64,000 nucleotides of DNA from Hirudinaria manillensis (lineage: Eukaryota; Annelida; Clitellata; Hirudinida; Hirudinidae), in the NCBI GenBank assembly GCA_034509925.1, contig CM067532.1, positions 7,121,642 through 7,185,641 on the forward strand, in the 5' to 3' direction. Under the pieces are notes generated by a model. It was not told where the DNA came from. It saw only the letters and a program-made list of their open reading frames with translations, and did not search any database. A program made the position numbers and the translations under genes. Below are positions 22,765-34,680 of this stretch, in pieces; position 1 is the first letter of the stretch, and the number at the start of each line of letters is the position of its first letter.

Positions 22765-23740
22765 GTAATAGCGATTATGGTTACCGACGGCAGCAGATGA
22801 CGTTAACGCATCTCCCTCTACAGGCATCCGTGTTGTATCAGTAAACTTTGACGTCTAACGATTCAGTTATGAAATTAAGTCTAAAAAGTCTGTCCATAAC
22901 AAATTCGATAATTCACCAGACTATAATTATTAACGACACGAGATTACGAGTCCCGTAACCGAGACGATCCTGTTGAAAGCAAAACGTACCAAACGTCACG
23001 AAGAACAAACCTTTCTCAAAAAGCTTTTTGCAAGCAAATCCAAACGAAAAGAGACGAGCGCCGTCCCTCGTCTGCCATCTTGGAAGCCTTTCTGTTGCTC
23101 TGGCGACGACTCCGTTTTGACGACCGGACTGAAGTCGCAAGCAAGTAAAAGGTCTGACTTTGGCTATTGGAGAGTACCGTCACGTCCGTAGTCCGATCCG
23201 TCGTCCAGAACGAGGAGGTCCGCAAACGATCCGAAAACAAGGTACGAAACCTGCACTAATAATTCGATTTGACTATTCTTGACGACGACGACGATGATGA
23301 TCGTCGTGTTAACAAAAGAATATTTGCCACAATCGGACGATTTTAAAATCTAAACGAACGTCAAAAAAAAGTTTACGAACGAGACTCGAGTTCGGAAAAA
23401 ATACGCAAGACCACGTCAACCACGTCTACAAACCAAACTACGGCTCGTTGCAAAGTTAACTTTGCCGACTAATAAATAATTAACGGTAGAGAATTATTTT
23501 GAAAAAAAAAATTTTCTTATAATAATAATAATATATTTAATCTTAAAATTTTATCGGGGAGACGCATCTTTCTGCCATTTTACCATCAATGTCGATGACT
23601 GACTGGTTGATGACCGCAAACCTCAGCATCCGCCACTTCGCCACCTGGCGAAGCGGTCGGACTTAAATTCGACTCACGAATCCCGGAAACGAATGAAATC
23701 TTGAAGCAGACTCGCCGCGACTTCCGACCGAAGCGCGACG
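21307..23740. other. convergent intergenic region, VAMP and zinc-finger 3' ends
   Basis: Probably the 3' UTRs of VAMP (+) and the zinc-finger gene (-). A GC-rich patch at about 22300-22395 breaks the AT-rich background; frames across it on both strands lack motifs and convincing splice sites. An (AAT)n run lies at 22732-22763. Confidence 0.45.
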
Positions 23741-26700
23741 CTAGGCGGGCAGCATTTCTTCGTCCTGAGTTTTATCGGCGATGATTCCCAGCACGTTGGA
23801 CCCGCCCGCCAGCGCCAGTTGGTTGCTTTCCACGTCGTCCCTGACGCCGCCGGAGGCGAGGTTCTCGTCGTCGTCGACCTCGTTCTTGGTCTGCAGCTGA
23901 GGCGGCATCAGGAGGACGAAATCTTTTCTGTCGTTTAAAATGAATTGATGAGCTTGCAATTGCTGCTGTAACTGAGGTATTTGTTGTTGCTGGTGTCGGA
24001 CGCTTCCCCTGCCGTCCGTCGTCGCGAACATCTGGCCCGCCGACGAGGCCTCTCCGCTCAGCACCTCCCCGTGCTTTTGACGAAGGTGCCTCTTCAGGTC
24101 GTGAGTGAAAAAGTAAGTTTTGGTGCAGCCCGCGTACGGACACGAGTTCGGCTTGTTGTTGCTCGTCCAGGACCTCCGCGACTCCTTCCGTCCGCGATTC
24201 TGCTGCCTTTGCGACTGCTGAGGAGGTTTGGCCGCCTGCTGTTGTTGCTGGAGTTGTTGTAACTGCTGTTGCTGTTGTAGGAGTTGCTCTTGTTGCATGA
24301 GATCTGAGAGATTGAAAGCGTGCTGTTGGATCGAAGAAGAAGACGTGGACGAAGAAGCCGGATATATCGGTCCGACTATGAATTGATTCGAAGAAATGGC
24401 CAGGGCTGCTTGCGTCGAATTCGACTCGATGATGCTGTTGACCTAACGAAACAAATTCTAAATGTTATAAAAGAGTTAAGAAACGTTTCGTCGCATTGCA
24501 AAGCAGAAGCAAAACGGTCGAACCAAATTATTGTCCACGACCGTATCCGGAGACATTTTTATGGTCTGCTGTTGCTGATGGTTATTGTGATGTTGGGTCA
24601 ACCAGGTAGGCGAAGGAGACTTAGAAGAGGACGAGGCCGAAGATGCCGCGGCGGCCAGCAGGTTGCTGTAAACGGGCGGCGCCATGGCAACGATCTCGGA
24701 GTTTGCAGAAGTAATCCAAAGTTTCGAATCCATGTTGTTCTCGTCGTCCTCGTCCTTCGAAGTCCTGACGGATCCTTCCATGATGTTGTTGCTGCCGCCG
24801 GACGACCCCGGATCCAAGTGGAGCATCATCGTCTCGGAGTTGTGCTGCTGTCGAAAGTGCTTCGGAAGGTGATGAGAATTCAACTGCAGGACGGCACTGC
24901 CCAGTCCTCCGGCTCCGCTGAGTGCCTGTATGAGATTTGCATTTTTCTTGCTGTCCATCCCTGAATCGCTGTCTGATTGAGACTGAAAATTTCAATTTGA
25001 TTTTTTTTTAAATTTCCTCTCAAAGATTCCTTGATGAATTTTGAAAGTGCAAAAATTATTTATTTATTTATTACAAAATAGATATTTTAATAAGTTAAAG
25101 GATAGGAATGATGTCATAAATATGAGCACCATAAAATAAATAGTTCAAGAAACAGATTTTATTTCAACCACTGCAAAATCAGAAAAAAAAATTTATTAGA
25201 ACTGATGAATAAACGTCCACAAAAAAGTCCATAACCTACCTGTTGGTTCTCATCATCCACGACGCAGTGTTGAGAGAGTTGGTCCAATATGAGGCCAGAT
25301 ACGAGAGCCTTGTTGCCGAGAAGGCTCAGACTGGCCGGATCGGCCAAGTTTATGGCCAGCTGCTGCTGAAGGGCTGCCACCGCCACGGACTGCTCCAGAG
25401 CATGAGAGTCCAACTGAAACTGCTCCAAGGCGTTGGAGGCATGATCATCCCTAGACTCGTTCTGCTGCTGGACTGCCAAATAACTCTGTCTGAGTTGCTG
25501 CAGTGCCACCACGTTGTTGGCTGTCATGGACGTCGGCTCGTTGTTCTGTTGGTGCTGCAGTCTCATGGCCGTTATGGCCGCGGCCATCATTTTGCTCTTG
25601 TCGAGCTGCTCGAGAGGTATGCGTTGTTGTTGCTGTTGTAGCTTAGAAAACGGGAAAGCCCAAGCGCCTGCGGCGTCGGCCTGAGACATGTCCGAGAGAG
25701 AGTTGCCATTTTCGAGGTCCGACTGAGTCTAATCAACAAAAACGGTCATTTCAACGACTAACTTTTGCAAGTATTTAAAATTCTAGAACATAAATGACAA
25801 AACCCAGAGTTTTTAATCACCAAGAGTATTATTTAATGGAATATTTCAAGAAGGATGGCGTCCAGTCAGAAGCCGTTTATCAAACTAGTGTGCAAAATGA
25901 GATCATCTCAAACTGGAAAATGAGCCGTGAATTATTTATTTCCAAAGTCACGGCCAAAGGAAGCAGTAACCATGGTATGCAAATGAAAACTTAGACAAGA
26001 GATAAGTGAGTGGGTGGATCTTAATCTTGCTTTATTTTAATCTAATGCAGGTAAAACGGAAGCAGGTATTTAAGGCGAGCCCGAGGCCTATTACGTTTTG
26101 CTGTTATTTAAGCGTGGTCTGCATCCGTTTTTAATTCCATCACTCCATGCATCTTCCCTAATCCAGTCTTTAATGTGTCCATTCCATCATCAGGGATGCC
26201 ACCCTTTCTCATTCATTTACCGAGATAATTAGAAAAAATAGGCATCCATTTTCCGCAGAGTCTCGGAGCGATGTTCCAGCAATTTCTTAGGAAAAAGATG
26301 GATTAAAAATTAATATATCTGACTAATATGGAGACCAAATTTTAAGATACCTTTCCCCTTTAAACTTCAGATGCAAAAAGCAAGCACAATTACAAAGGTG
26401 AACAGTTGTAGAGAGAATGAAAAGTAGTGATACGGGACAGGAAATCATGGAGAGGATCAATATTCTAGATAAAACCTATTACTAACGAGTCTATATATAT
26501 ATATGTGTGTGTGTGCAATGGCCACGTCACTATTACCAGCCAAGCAGAAAAATATGTTCGGGTCCCTAAAATTTCACCAACCAAGGATTCTCCGCAGAGC
26601 ATGACTCCTTCCATTTCGTGTTCATTAGAAACTTGTTCATGGTTTGCTAAATATTGGGAAACATTCTGAAGATCGTTCAGGTCGATTTTCTGCTTCTTGC

Positions 26701-29700
26701 CTGTTATTACTGGCAATGAATTTTCGTTCATTTCTGAAAATGGATATCAATAATATCAATAATAACGCAACGGACAGTCCAGAATAATTTGAATAATCCA
26801 AAAAATATGTTTTCACTTTGGGTCGTGCCAGAAGGGTCAACGAGCCACCTCAATCTTTTAAAGTCAAGATGTAGCAGGATTGCATTTGTAAATTAACGTG
26901 ACTCAAAATTATGATTTGTCACAGTTTCTAATATTTTATGTAGAAGTCCTCAAAAAATTGTAATTTCATAATATATATATAAAAGTAGTAATTTCATAAT
27001 ATATATATATTAATATATATATTCATTAATATATTTCAATCAAAAGGTATGATTTGTCACTTCACAACCCCAAAGCACGATAAGGATGCCCGTGGGAATG
27101 CATCCTACTCCGGTGTGGAAAGTTAAGAAATGCTGGAAAATGGAAAGAATCCTGACGGATAAACATAACAAACGAGATGTTGGACCTTTCAGCCAGAAGA
27201 AACTTTGACCGATATTTTTCAGCATGCCAATGATTCTCACAAACTCCTTCCTCATCGCCCTATACCTTCGGCCTTGGAGGAGACCGACTTAGCGTGTGTG
27301 CTCTCTCGTATCATTAACCTCAAATAATCATTTTCCCCAAACATTGGTTATGATATAATAATATAATACATATTAACATATATAAAGATATAATATTAAT
27401 AATAATAACAATAATAATATAAACATAATAAGAATTGAAAAACAACAATAATATAAATTTCATTAACTATTAATTACAGGTTGCAAACCACGGCCTAATC
27501 CACTTCAAAACAAGCCAAATGCAGGTGAAGCTTGAGAGTAGAAAAAAATATTTGAAGTTTTGAGAAAATGGTCTTTTATTTTATCCAAAGAAATGACATG
27601 TTATGTAAACGCCTTGTGGAAATGTTCAGAAGCTAATTAAAGTTTCCAAATAAATTAATTGATGTAATAACCATAACAACCAAATTACCTACATTGAGTA
27701 TCATCTACAGTCATAATAGATATTATAGAAAAATATCTAGAATATCAATAATGGGCTTAGCAACGATTTTCAGATAAATTAATGGATTTATCCAATTTCA
27801 CAGCATCCTCTTTCATCTTCCTATAAGATAATCACCATCGTCCTCTTGTCATCATCAGGAGTTTAACCAAATAATTTTTTAAACAGTATAAATAATTATA
27901 AACCTGAAGCTAAATGCAGGATACAGGGGAGAGAAAAAGTGAAGCTTGAATGATTTGTAGAAAATGGCAGGTGAGGGTACAAACAATGTAAATACAAGCT
28001 TGAGCCCTTCCCTATTGGGAAACATTATGCAGAAGCATTTCAAAAGAGCCTTCTAAAAATAGAAATGGCTGACTAATGGCACAACCAGATTTAGAAATAA
28101 AGTTAAATCCATGCTGACCAATTACTCATTAGGCCAATGAAACCTCATGTGATAAACCAGTTCATGTTTAAACCAAATTTTCAAAGTTAGTTAAAAAAAA
28201 CACAAAACGATGACCTCATATTTTAGACATAACTTGTGGCTAAAAAAGTAGATACATAGGTCTTAATTACATTACATTAATTACAAATATTAATAATTAT
28301 AGAAGTCAATGGCAATACAACATCCAACAAATCATTGACAATATTTTTTAACTACCAATTTATTATTTCTTTTACTGATTCAATCACATTTAATCACTTG
28401 ACTGTTTACAACATTACAGTAAATGTTTCGTTCTCTCGAATCTGCACTTTCACGTAAAAGTTTAATATAATATGGCTTTTATAGCAACGTTTAAATTTTC
28501 TTAAAAGATATGGCTTATTATATTATCATGGTCACCATCTGAATTGCCCCTAAAAATAGAAGAAATAACAAAATAGAATAGTTACCAAATGTTCCAGTTT
28601 AGAGGAAAATAACCCATATGTTTTCAGAATTCTGAATTTGCTACACAACTTGGTCAGAGGGAAAGAGATTTTATCAGAAAAGTCTCAAAATATAATAAAA
28701 AAAAAACAAAATCATGCAAAAGATCTTAAATTTAAATAAAAACTTATCAACAACAAAACAAAGCAGAATCACCACAATAACTAGGATCATCTCAAGATGG
28801 ACGTATATTTGGCATTTCCATTATACATTAATTATAGTGTGATAGCCATTGTAGGGCTCAAGTGCACACACACACATACTCACAAACACATGCACATACA
28901 TACTTGCCTAATTAATATGAACCTTGTCCTCTTGGTTACAACTCTATTATGCATTCTACTCCAGAAACCTCATTGGTCAACAAAGACCGTCGGCAAAACA
29001 AATATCAGACGAAGAGGGGTACAATTTTTGGCAAAGACATCTTTTTCTTAGGAAACAATCTCCATGCTAAATGGTCTTTCCTGGTTAGCAACACCCAATT
29101 ACAGGTGTTAGTGTTTGAAAGACGTTCTTTAAAAAAAGATCCTAAACTTTCCAAAGTAAAAGACTAAACAATTAAATGACATTCCAAGAACTTTGAAGAT
29201 TAAAGAATCTTTTCAAAGAACATCCTGGACTAAATAAGTAAGAACATATTACAAAAGTGTTGGCATCATATAAATTCATGTATAAATTGAAAAATCAAAA
29301 CTAAAGCTTAGAAGTAATTTCCAATCACAATAGACTCGATTCATTTTCTAATATTTTCAGTGGATGGCCATAAATAAGCAACAAACTTTCAAATTCCATT
29401 ATAAACTTATTTGATCCTTAACTTGATCAAAACATGCAAAGACCTTGTTATAATCTTTTAGGCTTGGTTCTATTAAATCAAAATTAAAGAAATCTCAAAT
29501 AATTATCCAAAATCATCCCATTTCAAATGACCCATTAATAAATTAATTAATAAACAAAATAAATATGAAACTTTGACAGCATTCTTGGATCCATTTAATT
29601 GCTATTAAAATGGTGATTTTAAGAAATAAAAGTCTATTTCTGGATTATTTTTACATTTATTGCATTCAAAATATCATAGACAATCATTCATTAATTTCAA

Positions 29701-30310
29701 AGTCAAATGACTGTGCATTCACATGATCATTCAAACAAAGCTCCAAGTGATTTCATGGTGTATCAACATTGGGAAGGCAAAATTGACATCAAACTAATAG
29801 TCTTAATTAGAAGGTATGTCAAATTAGCTTAGGCATCAATTCATAAACCTCATTATGTAGGACTCAGGATCAAGAAACATCAACAAATTATTATTTAAAA
29901 CTGAACTTAATTTTTGGTTCCAGAATCTGAATCATATGTAAATTTGCCCATGAAAACATCAGGTGAGCACCAATTCTTTATCAATCAAATAACAATTACT
30001 GATAAAGTTATTATCATTACAGCCTAAATGGCTATAATTCTTGCCACCAATAAGTCAACCAACCTGAAAGTTGTTGTGATATTGTAGACATTTGGCCTCC
30101 ATGTTGATAGTCATTCTCTGAAACTGTGGATATTGCTCGGTTGTGAACAAAAGTTTCACCAACTGAGACTAGGAACACTTCCACCTCGTCCACAGTTATA
30201 CCAAACAATCCTTCCACTTTTAAAGAGTCTTTAAATTTGATTTCATTGCAACAAATCCCAGAGAGGCTTTCTATAAGAAGCGAACGAACTCGTTCTTGTG
30301 GCCCTTTCAT
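23741..30310 (-). CDS. Gln-rich protein with one C2H2 zinc finger
   Basis: Likely a nuclear DNA- or RNA-binding regulator; I do not recognise the orthologue. Proposed exons are 30064-30313 (ATG at 30310), 26582-26733, 25240-25728, 24524-24982 and 23741-24442. Phases 1, 0, 0, 0 agree, for 682 residues. The N-terminal exon codes for a compact conserved-looking unit (SLKVEGLFGITVDEVEVFLV). The middle is low complexity with poly-Gln and Asn/His/Ser runs. A single finger C-X4-C-X12-H-X4-H starts CPYAGCTKTYFF at about residue 550, with basic residues just before it. Some donors are weak (GTTGGT, GTTCGA), and joining the two right-hand exons to the rest rests only on phase and strand. It is not FoxP: no forkhead domain follows. 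It converges on VAMP and diverges from tropomyosin. Confidence 0.7.
26734..30063. other. 3.3-kb intron of the zinc-finger gene
   Basis: AT-rich, with short AT runs (26972-27024), an AAT/ATA stretch near 27355-27430 and a short CA tract at 28865-28895. A 71-codon minus-strand frame at 27040-27255 is hydrophobic but has no support as an exon. Confidence 0.5.
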
Positions 30311-30313
30311 GAC

Positions 30314-31755
30314 CTGCAAAAAAATGGTCATAACTTGAAAGGAACCATGTTTTTTGGAACAGGCGATAACCGAAATAAGCAAATAAAAAGGTTAAACAGC
30401 ACAGCAGAAGACGACAACACCACCAACTTTTCATCGACTGCTACGTGGAAACAGAGATATTTGCGGTTGGACGCAAAATTTATTAAAAAAACGAGTGTAT
30501 CGTTAGATGGTTCGGATAAGGTGTTTAAGTATTGAATACACAGAAGCTAAAAAGCTAAAAATTCATAATGCAATCTTTATCAACGATATTTCAAAGGCGA
30601 TCAGAAATCTCGTGAAATTAAAAACAAATATTGGAGAAATAACTCCAGTTTCAGCAGCTTATGCCAAGAATACGAAATCAATAACATTAAAAGCGCAAAA
30701 CTTACGAGCAACAAATAATTTGTTTGAAATTATTATTTATAATTTATTTTATCAAATTTTTTATTTAAACAAATAAAAATTGATCTATTCTGTAAATAGT
30801 TTTAATTAGTTATTTCTAAATTGTTCTTATATTTAATTTATGCAATCAAGTTTATTATTACAAATAAAAAAATTGCTAAAATAAAATGCAGTCAGATTCT
30901 CTTGCAAATTTTATTACTTAATGAGTATTTACATTGTTCAGGATGTTTTGTTAAACTTTTATTAAAATTGGTTTTTTTAATAATATTTTACCACTGTTTA
31001 CTAATAATTTTTTCACTGTTACCCCATTGAGTTTGAATTCCATACATTCTCCAGATAAAATTTATTTAAAAATCGAAACTCATCGATATATATAATTTAG
31101 TTTAAGTTTAATAATGGGCAAACTTTTACCCTATTTATTTTAATGAGAACTATTTAATAATTGTGTTGATAGTCCTTGAATTAAACTGTCCATTTACTCC
31201 ACGAGGGGGACAGGTACATAATTACTTTCTTAATTATTATTATCTTTATGGACTGTCATTGCCCCATTTTAAATAAAAAGTAATGTTATTAAATAAGTAC
31301 ATTTTATAGATTAAGCATTGCGAAAGCAGACTAAAAAAATGTAGATGTGATTATAATAACAAGATATTAAATATAAATTTTCCAGTTTATCACATATGAT
31401 ATTGAAAGCTATTCAGCAAATTTGTCTCTAACACTATTCTATTCGTAATATAAAAACTTTGGTTTAATTAGTTGATGAAATTCTAATTTTGAAATATTCT
31501 TTTACAGCCCATGATATAATGTGAAAGGTTTTATTGACAGTAATTTGTAAAATTATAAATAAAACTCAAGTTAAGTTTTCATAAATATAAAAAAAAAACA
31601 AAATTTCGGAGTCGATTTATTCATTATAAATAAGTTATAGCTGTTGATATAAGTGAGACGTCTACGATTTGTCATTACGTCTGGTGGGTATCGGCGTTGT
31701 CCAGCGAGTCCTGTTTTGGAGTAACAACAGTTTAGTTATCAATCTGAGCAAGAAA
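30314..31755. other. divergent 5' region of zinc-finger and tropomyosin genes
   Basis: Spacer between two start codons on opposite strands. Very AT-rich; several short frames (30507-30776, 30821-31030) have no motif. Promoters of both genes must lie here or in untranslated exons. Confidence 0.5.
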
Positions 31756-33167
31756 ATGGCCACGGATGGAAGTGGAGATGCATCTGGTGGTGTGACCACT
31801 TTGAAAGACAGAGTGCAAGCGATGATTTCAGATATTGCAAAATTCAAGGATTCCTATCAACAGAACATTAAGTTTATCGAGGAAGAAAAGGAGACGATTA
31901 TGCATGTAAGTGTTAAAATGCTAATTTTTAATCACATCTAGATCAATTATGTTTTTCTATTTTAACTATAACGAAATACTGCTGCATTTAATGACTCGAT
32001 GACATCTTTACTTTATCTTTCCAGTTCTTATGAGCCTTTTACGATTTTGTCGTTTTACAGTTAGAAAGCGACGTTTTGTCAATAAAACAAAAAATGAAGG
32101 ACCTTGAGTTGGAGTATGAAGTTCTTAATTCTAAACTTGGTGAGGCCACTGAAAGGTTTGATGAAACAGTGAAAGGTGCTGATGAAGCTGAGAGGTCAGA
32201 TATACAAAATATGTTTAAATCATATGTAGAAAGTGGAGTTATTCATGTTTTTTTTGGGCTAATACTTTTACCAGACAGAGAAGAATTCTTGATCATAAAA
32301 AGGATGTCGATGAAGTGAGGTTGGCTGCTTTGGAACAGTTCATTCGAGAGACGACAGAGGCCGCTGTTGAGTCTGAAAAGAAATGCGAGGAGGTAATTTC
32401 ACTGATTTCACAATTCTACAAAAAAAATCATTTTAATTCATAAATAATTCTCACCCATAAATTCTTCCAAAGGTTTCCAAAAAGCTCGCAGCTACCGAAG
32501 CAGATTCAGAACGTGCAAAGAAAAGGACTGAACTGGCAGAAAAGTGATTGTTTCTGTCCATTTGCTTTATTTATACATTGCCACATTTTAAAAAATTTCA
32601 ATAATCTCCTATTATAGAAAATCTAAGGAACTCCAAAATGAAATGAGATCAATGTCCAGCAAGCTCAGAGAAATGCAAGCAAAACTTGAAAAGGTTTTTT
32701 ATTATTTATATTTTCTCATCTGCCATGGTCAGAATTTCACTCTAATTTTATTTGATTACATCCTTAAAGGCTAATGAATCGGAAGAGAAATATGAAAGGA
32801 TCATCAGTGACTGGAAGGCTCAATTGAAAAACGTAATAAGATTATCTTATTGTTTTTGTTGTCATGATAAACATTAATTCAATCATTTCTTGTAAATTCA
32901 ATTAAATTTCTCAATCAATGACAGATGGAAAAGAGAGCCACTGATTCAGATGCCCTCATGGAGAGGTTGCAGAGGGAGGTGGAGAGAGTCAAAGGTTAAC
33001 AACAATGAACGATTATTGCTTTTTCTAAAGAAGAAATCATTTTTTTTTGATTTTGTGATTTTGTTTTTCTTATTGAAGATGAACTCCAGGAAACAATGGC
33101 TCACTATCAGTTACTGAGGAAAGAGACTGGGGATGGCAGAGGATTTGGGATCAAAGCTGCCAATTAG
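31756..33167 (+). CDS. Tm: short tropomyosin, eight exons
   Basis: Coiled-coil dimer that lies along actin filaments. Exons are 31756-31905, 32061-32194, 32275-32392, 32473-32543, 32618-32693, 32770-32832, 32925-32994 and 33079-33167. The sum is 771 bases, 256 residues. After a 15-residue Gly/Ser-rich start the whole protein is heptad helix. Tropomyosin landmarks are present: ADEAERQRRIL, KKLAATEADSERA, EESEKYE-like NESEEKYERI and LQREVERVKDEL. Exon borders fall at the classical tropomyosin sites (after DEAER, before VSKKL, after ELAEK). The length fits short non-muscle forms. The C-terminus (GDGRGFGIKAAN) differs from the usual end. The ATG at 31756 was chosen because the longer frame has no ATG upstream. 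Introns are 69-155 bp. Confidence 0.92.
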
Positions 33168-34680
33168 GTCAGTTGTAAATCTTTTAAGCCTTTTATTCTA
33201 ATTAAATGTCAAATTGAGATTTTAATGTTTTAATTAACACCTTAATGATGATGACGATTGATTTTGGAGATTCATAATCTATCTTAAACGTACCACAAGT
33301 TTCAAATGCTCTCTCAATTAAGATAACTATTTTATTAACTATTAATAAATGTATTTTTTCTTACATAATTTACCAAAAATTTACAAAAGCCATTTTTGTT
33401 GCAGAACTTCTACAAGAGCATCCAGACCACTTTTTAATTGGTTCAATTGTTCTCTTTCCTCCAACATTTAGTTGATTCTATGCCTTTTTTGCTTCTTTTG
33501 TGTCTAGAGTCTTACCATCCAATTTAAAGGTTAATAAATAAATTAATTAATTAATCCAATAAAGTGATTAACCAGCATTTTATAAATCATGCCATCCCCA
33601 TTGCAACTCGAGATGCAAATTTTCTATTATGGCAACTCTACGACGTTGCCAACGGTGACGGCCTTTTCTTGAATTTCGTACCCGTGCGTTATTTTTTTGG
33701 CTTGGCGACTTAGTATGCAGTCTCTTAAGGAGCTTTTGTTTGGACGGTTTGTGGTCTCGTGTTGTTTAAAAGATTATTATTTTGTTTATTCTATTTATTT
33801 ATTAACATTTTCTTTTTTAATTGTAACTAAGTTTGAAAATCTTCTAAAGCCAAAACAGTTTTTTTGTAGCTTTTCTTTTACTTAGCGATGCTTGTATTCA
33901 GCTTTGTAATGTTTGTTACATCATGCAATTTAGTATTGAAACTAGAGAACTCACATCCCTAATTGTCGATAATAATAATAATAATTACAACAACAATAAT
34001 GATAATAATAATAATGGTGGTGGTGTCCGTGACGATGCAAACATGCATTCCCTTTCTGAAGGTAATAGCTCTGCCTGTTATGTTAGCCAAGTATTTGATT
34101 GCTACAAATTGCACTGGACTGGATGACACGTCATCAAATGTTGTTATTCTTTTGTTGTCTTTTCTGTGTATTTTCATCAGGTTTTGATGCTTAAGTTTGT
34201 GCTTTTAATAAATTGAAATTATGTTGAAACCTCTCAGCTTTACGTTATTAATCCATCTTTTGTGCCATAAGTTTTTGTCATCAGTACTATAAAGGTCATG
34301 AAAAGGTCAGTTGGTTTATATAAACAATCTGCAATCTGTGCCATCATCTAGTGTCTAGTCCCAATGCTCAAGAATGCATGGTACCCATGACACATTGATT
34401 GAAAAGTAAATATTTAATCAGAACTTCTAAACATAATGTGCACAAGATTACACGAGAGGCAGTGTTTATGCTGACGCATCAGGAAGTTTTTCTGATAAGT
34501 TTGGCATAACAACCTGCACCAGATGTCACCCTTCAACCATTGGGGACTTTCACACAAAACCTTGGCTTAAATTGATGACAGAATGTTTTTAAATATTCAT
34601 GCAGATCTTACTGTTAACAACAATAAACAACAACAATGATCAAATTGAAAGGAATATTCAATTTTGAATATTTTGTGAAC
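33168..34680. other. convergent intergenic region, tropomyosin and TBC1D19 3' ends
   Basis: Probably 3' UTRs of both genes. It contains an imperfect AAT/AAC run at 33969-34018 and several AATAAA-type sites on the plus strand (for example near 33530). No further gene seen. Confidence 0.5.

Noticed and set aside
23741..25728. FoxP transcription factor
   Set aside because: Gln-rich stretches and one zinc finger recall FoxP, but the finger sequence does not fit and there is no leucine zipper or forkhead domain.
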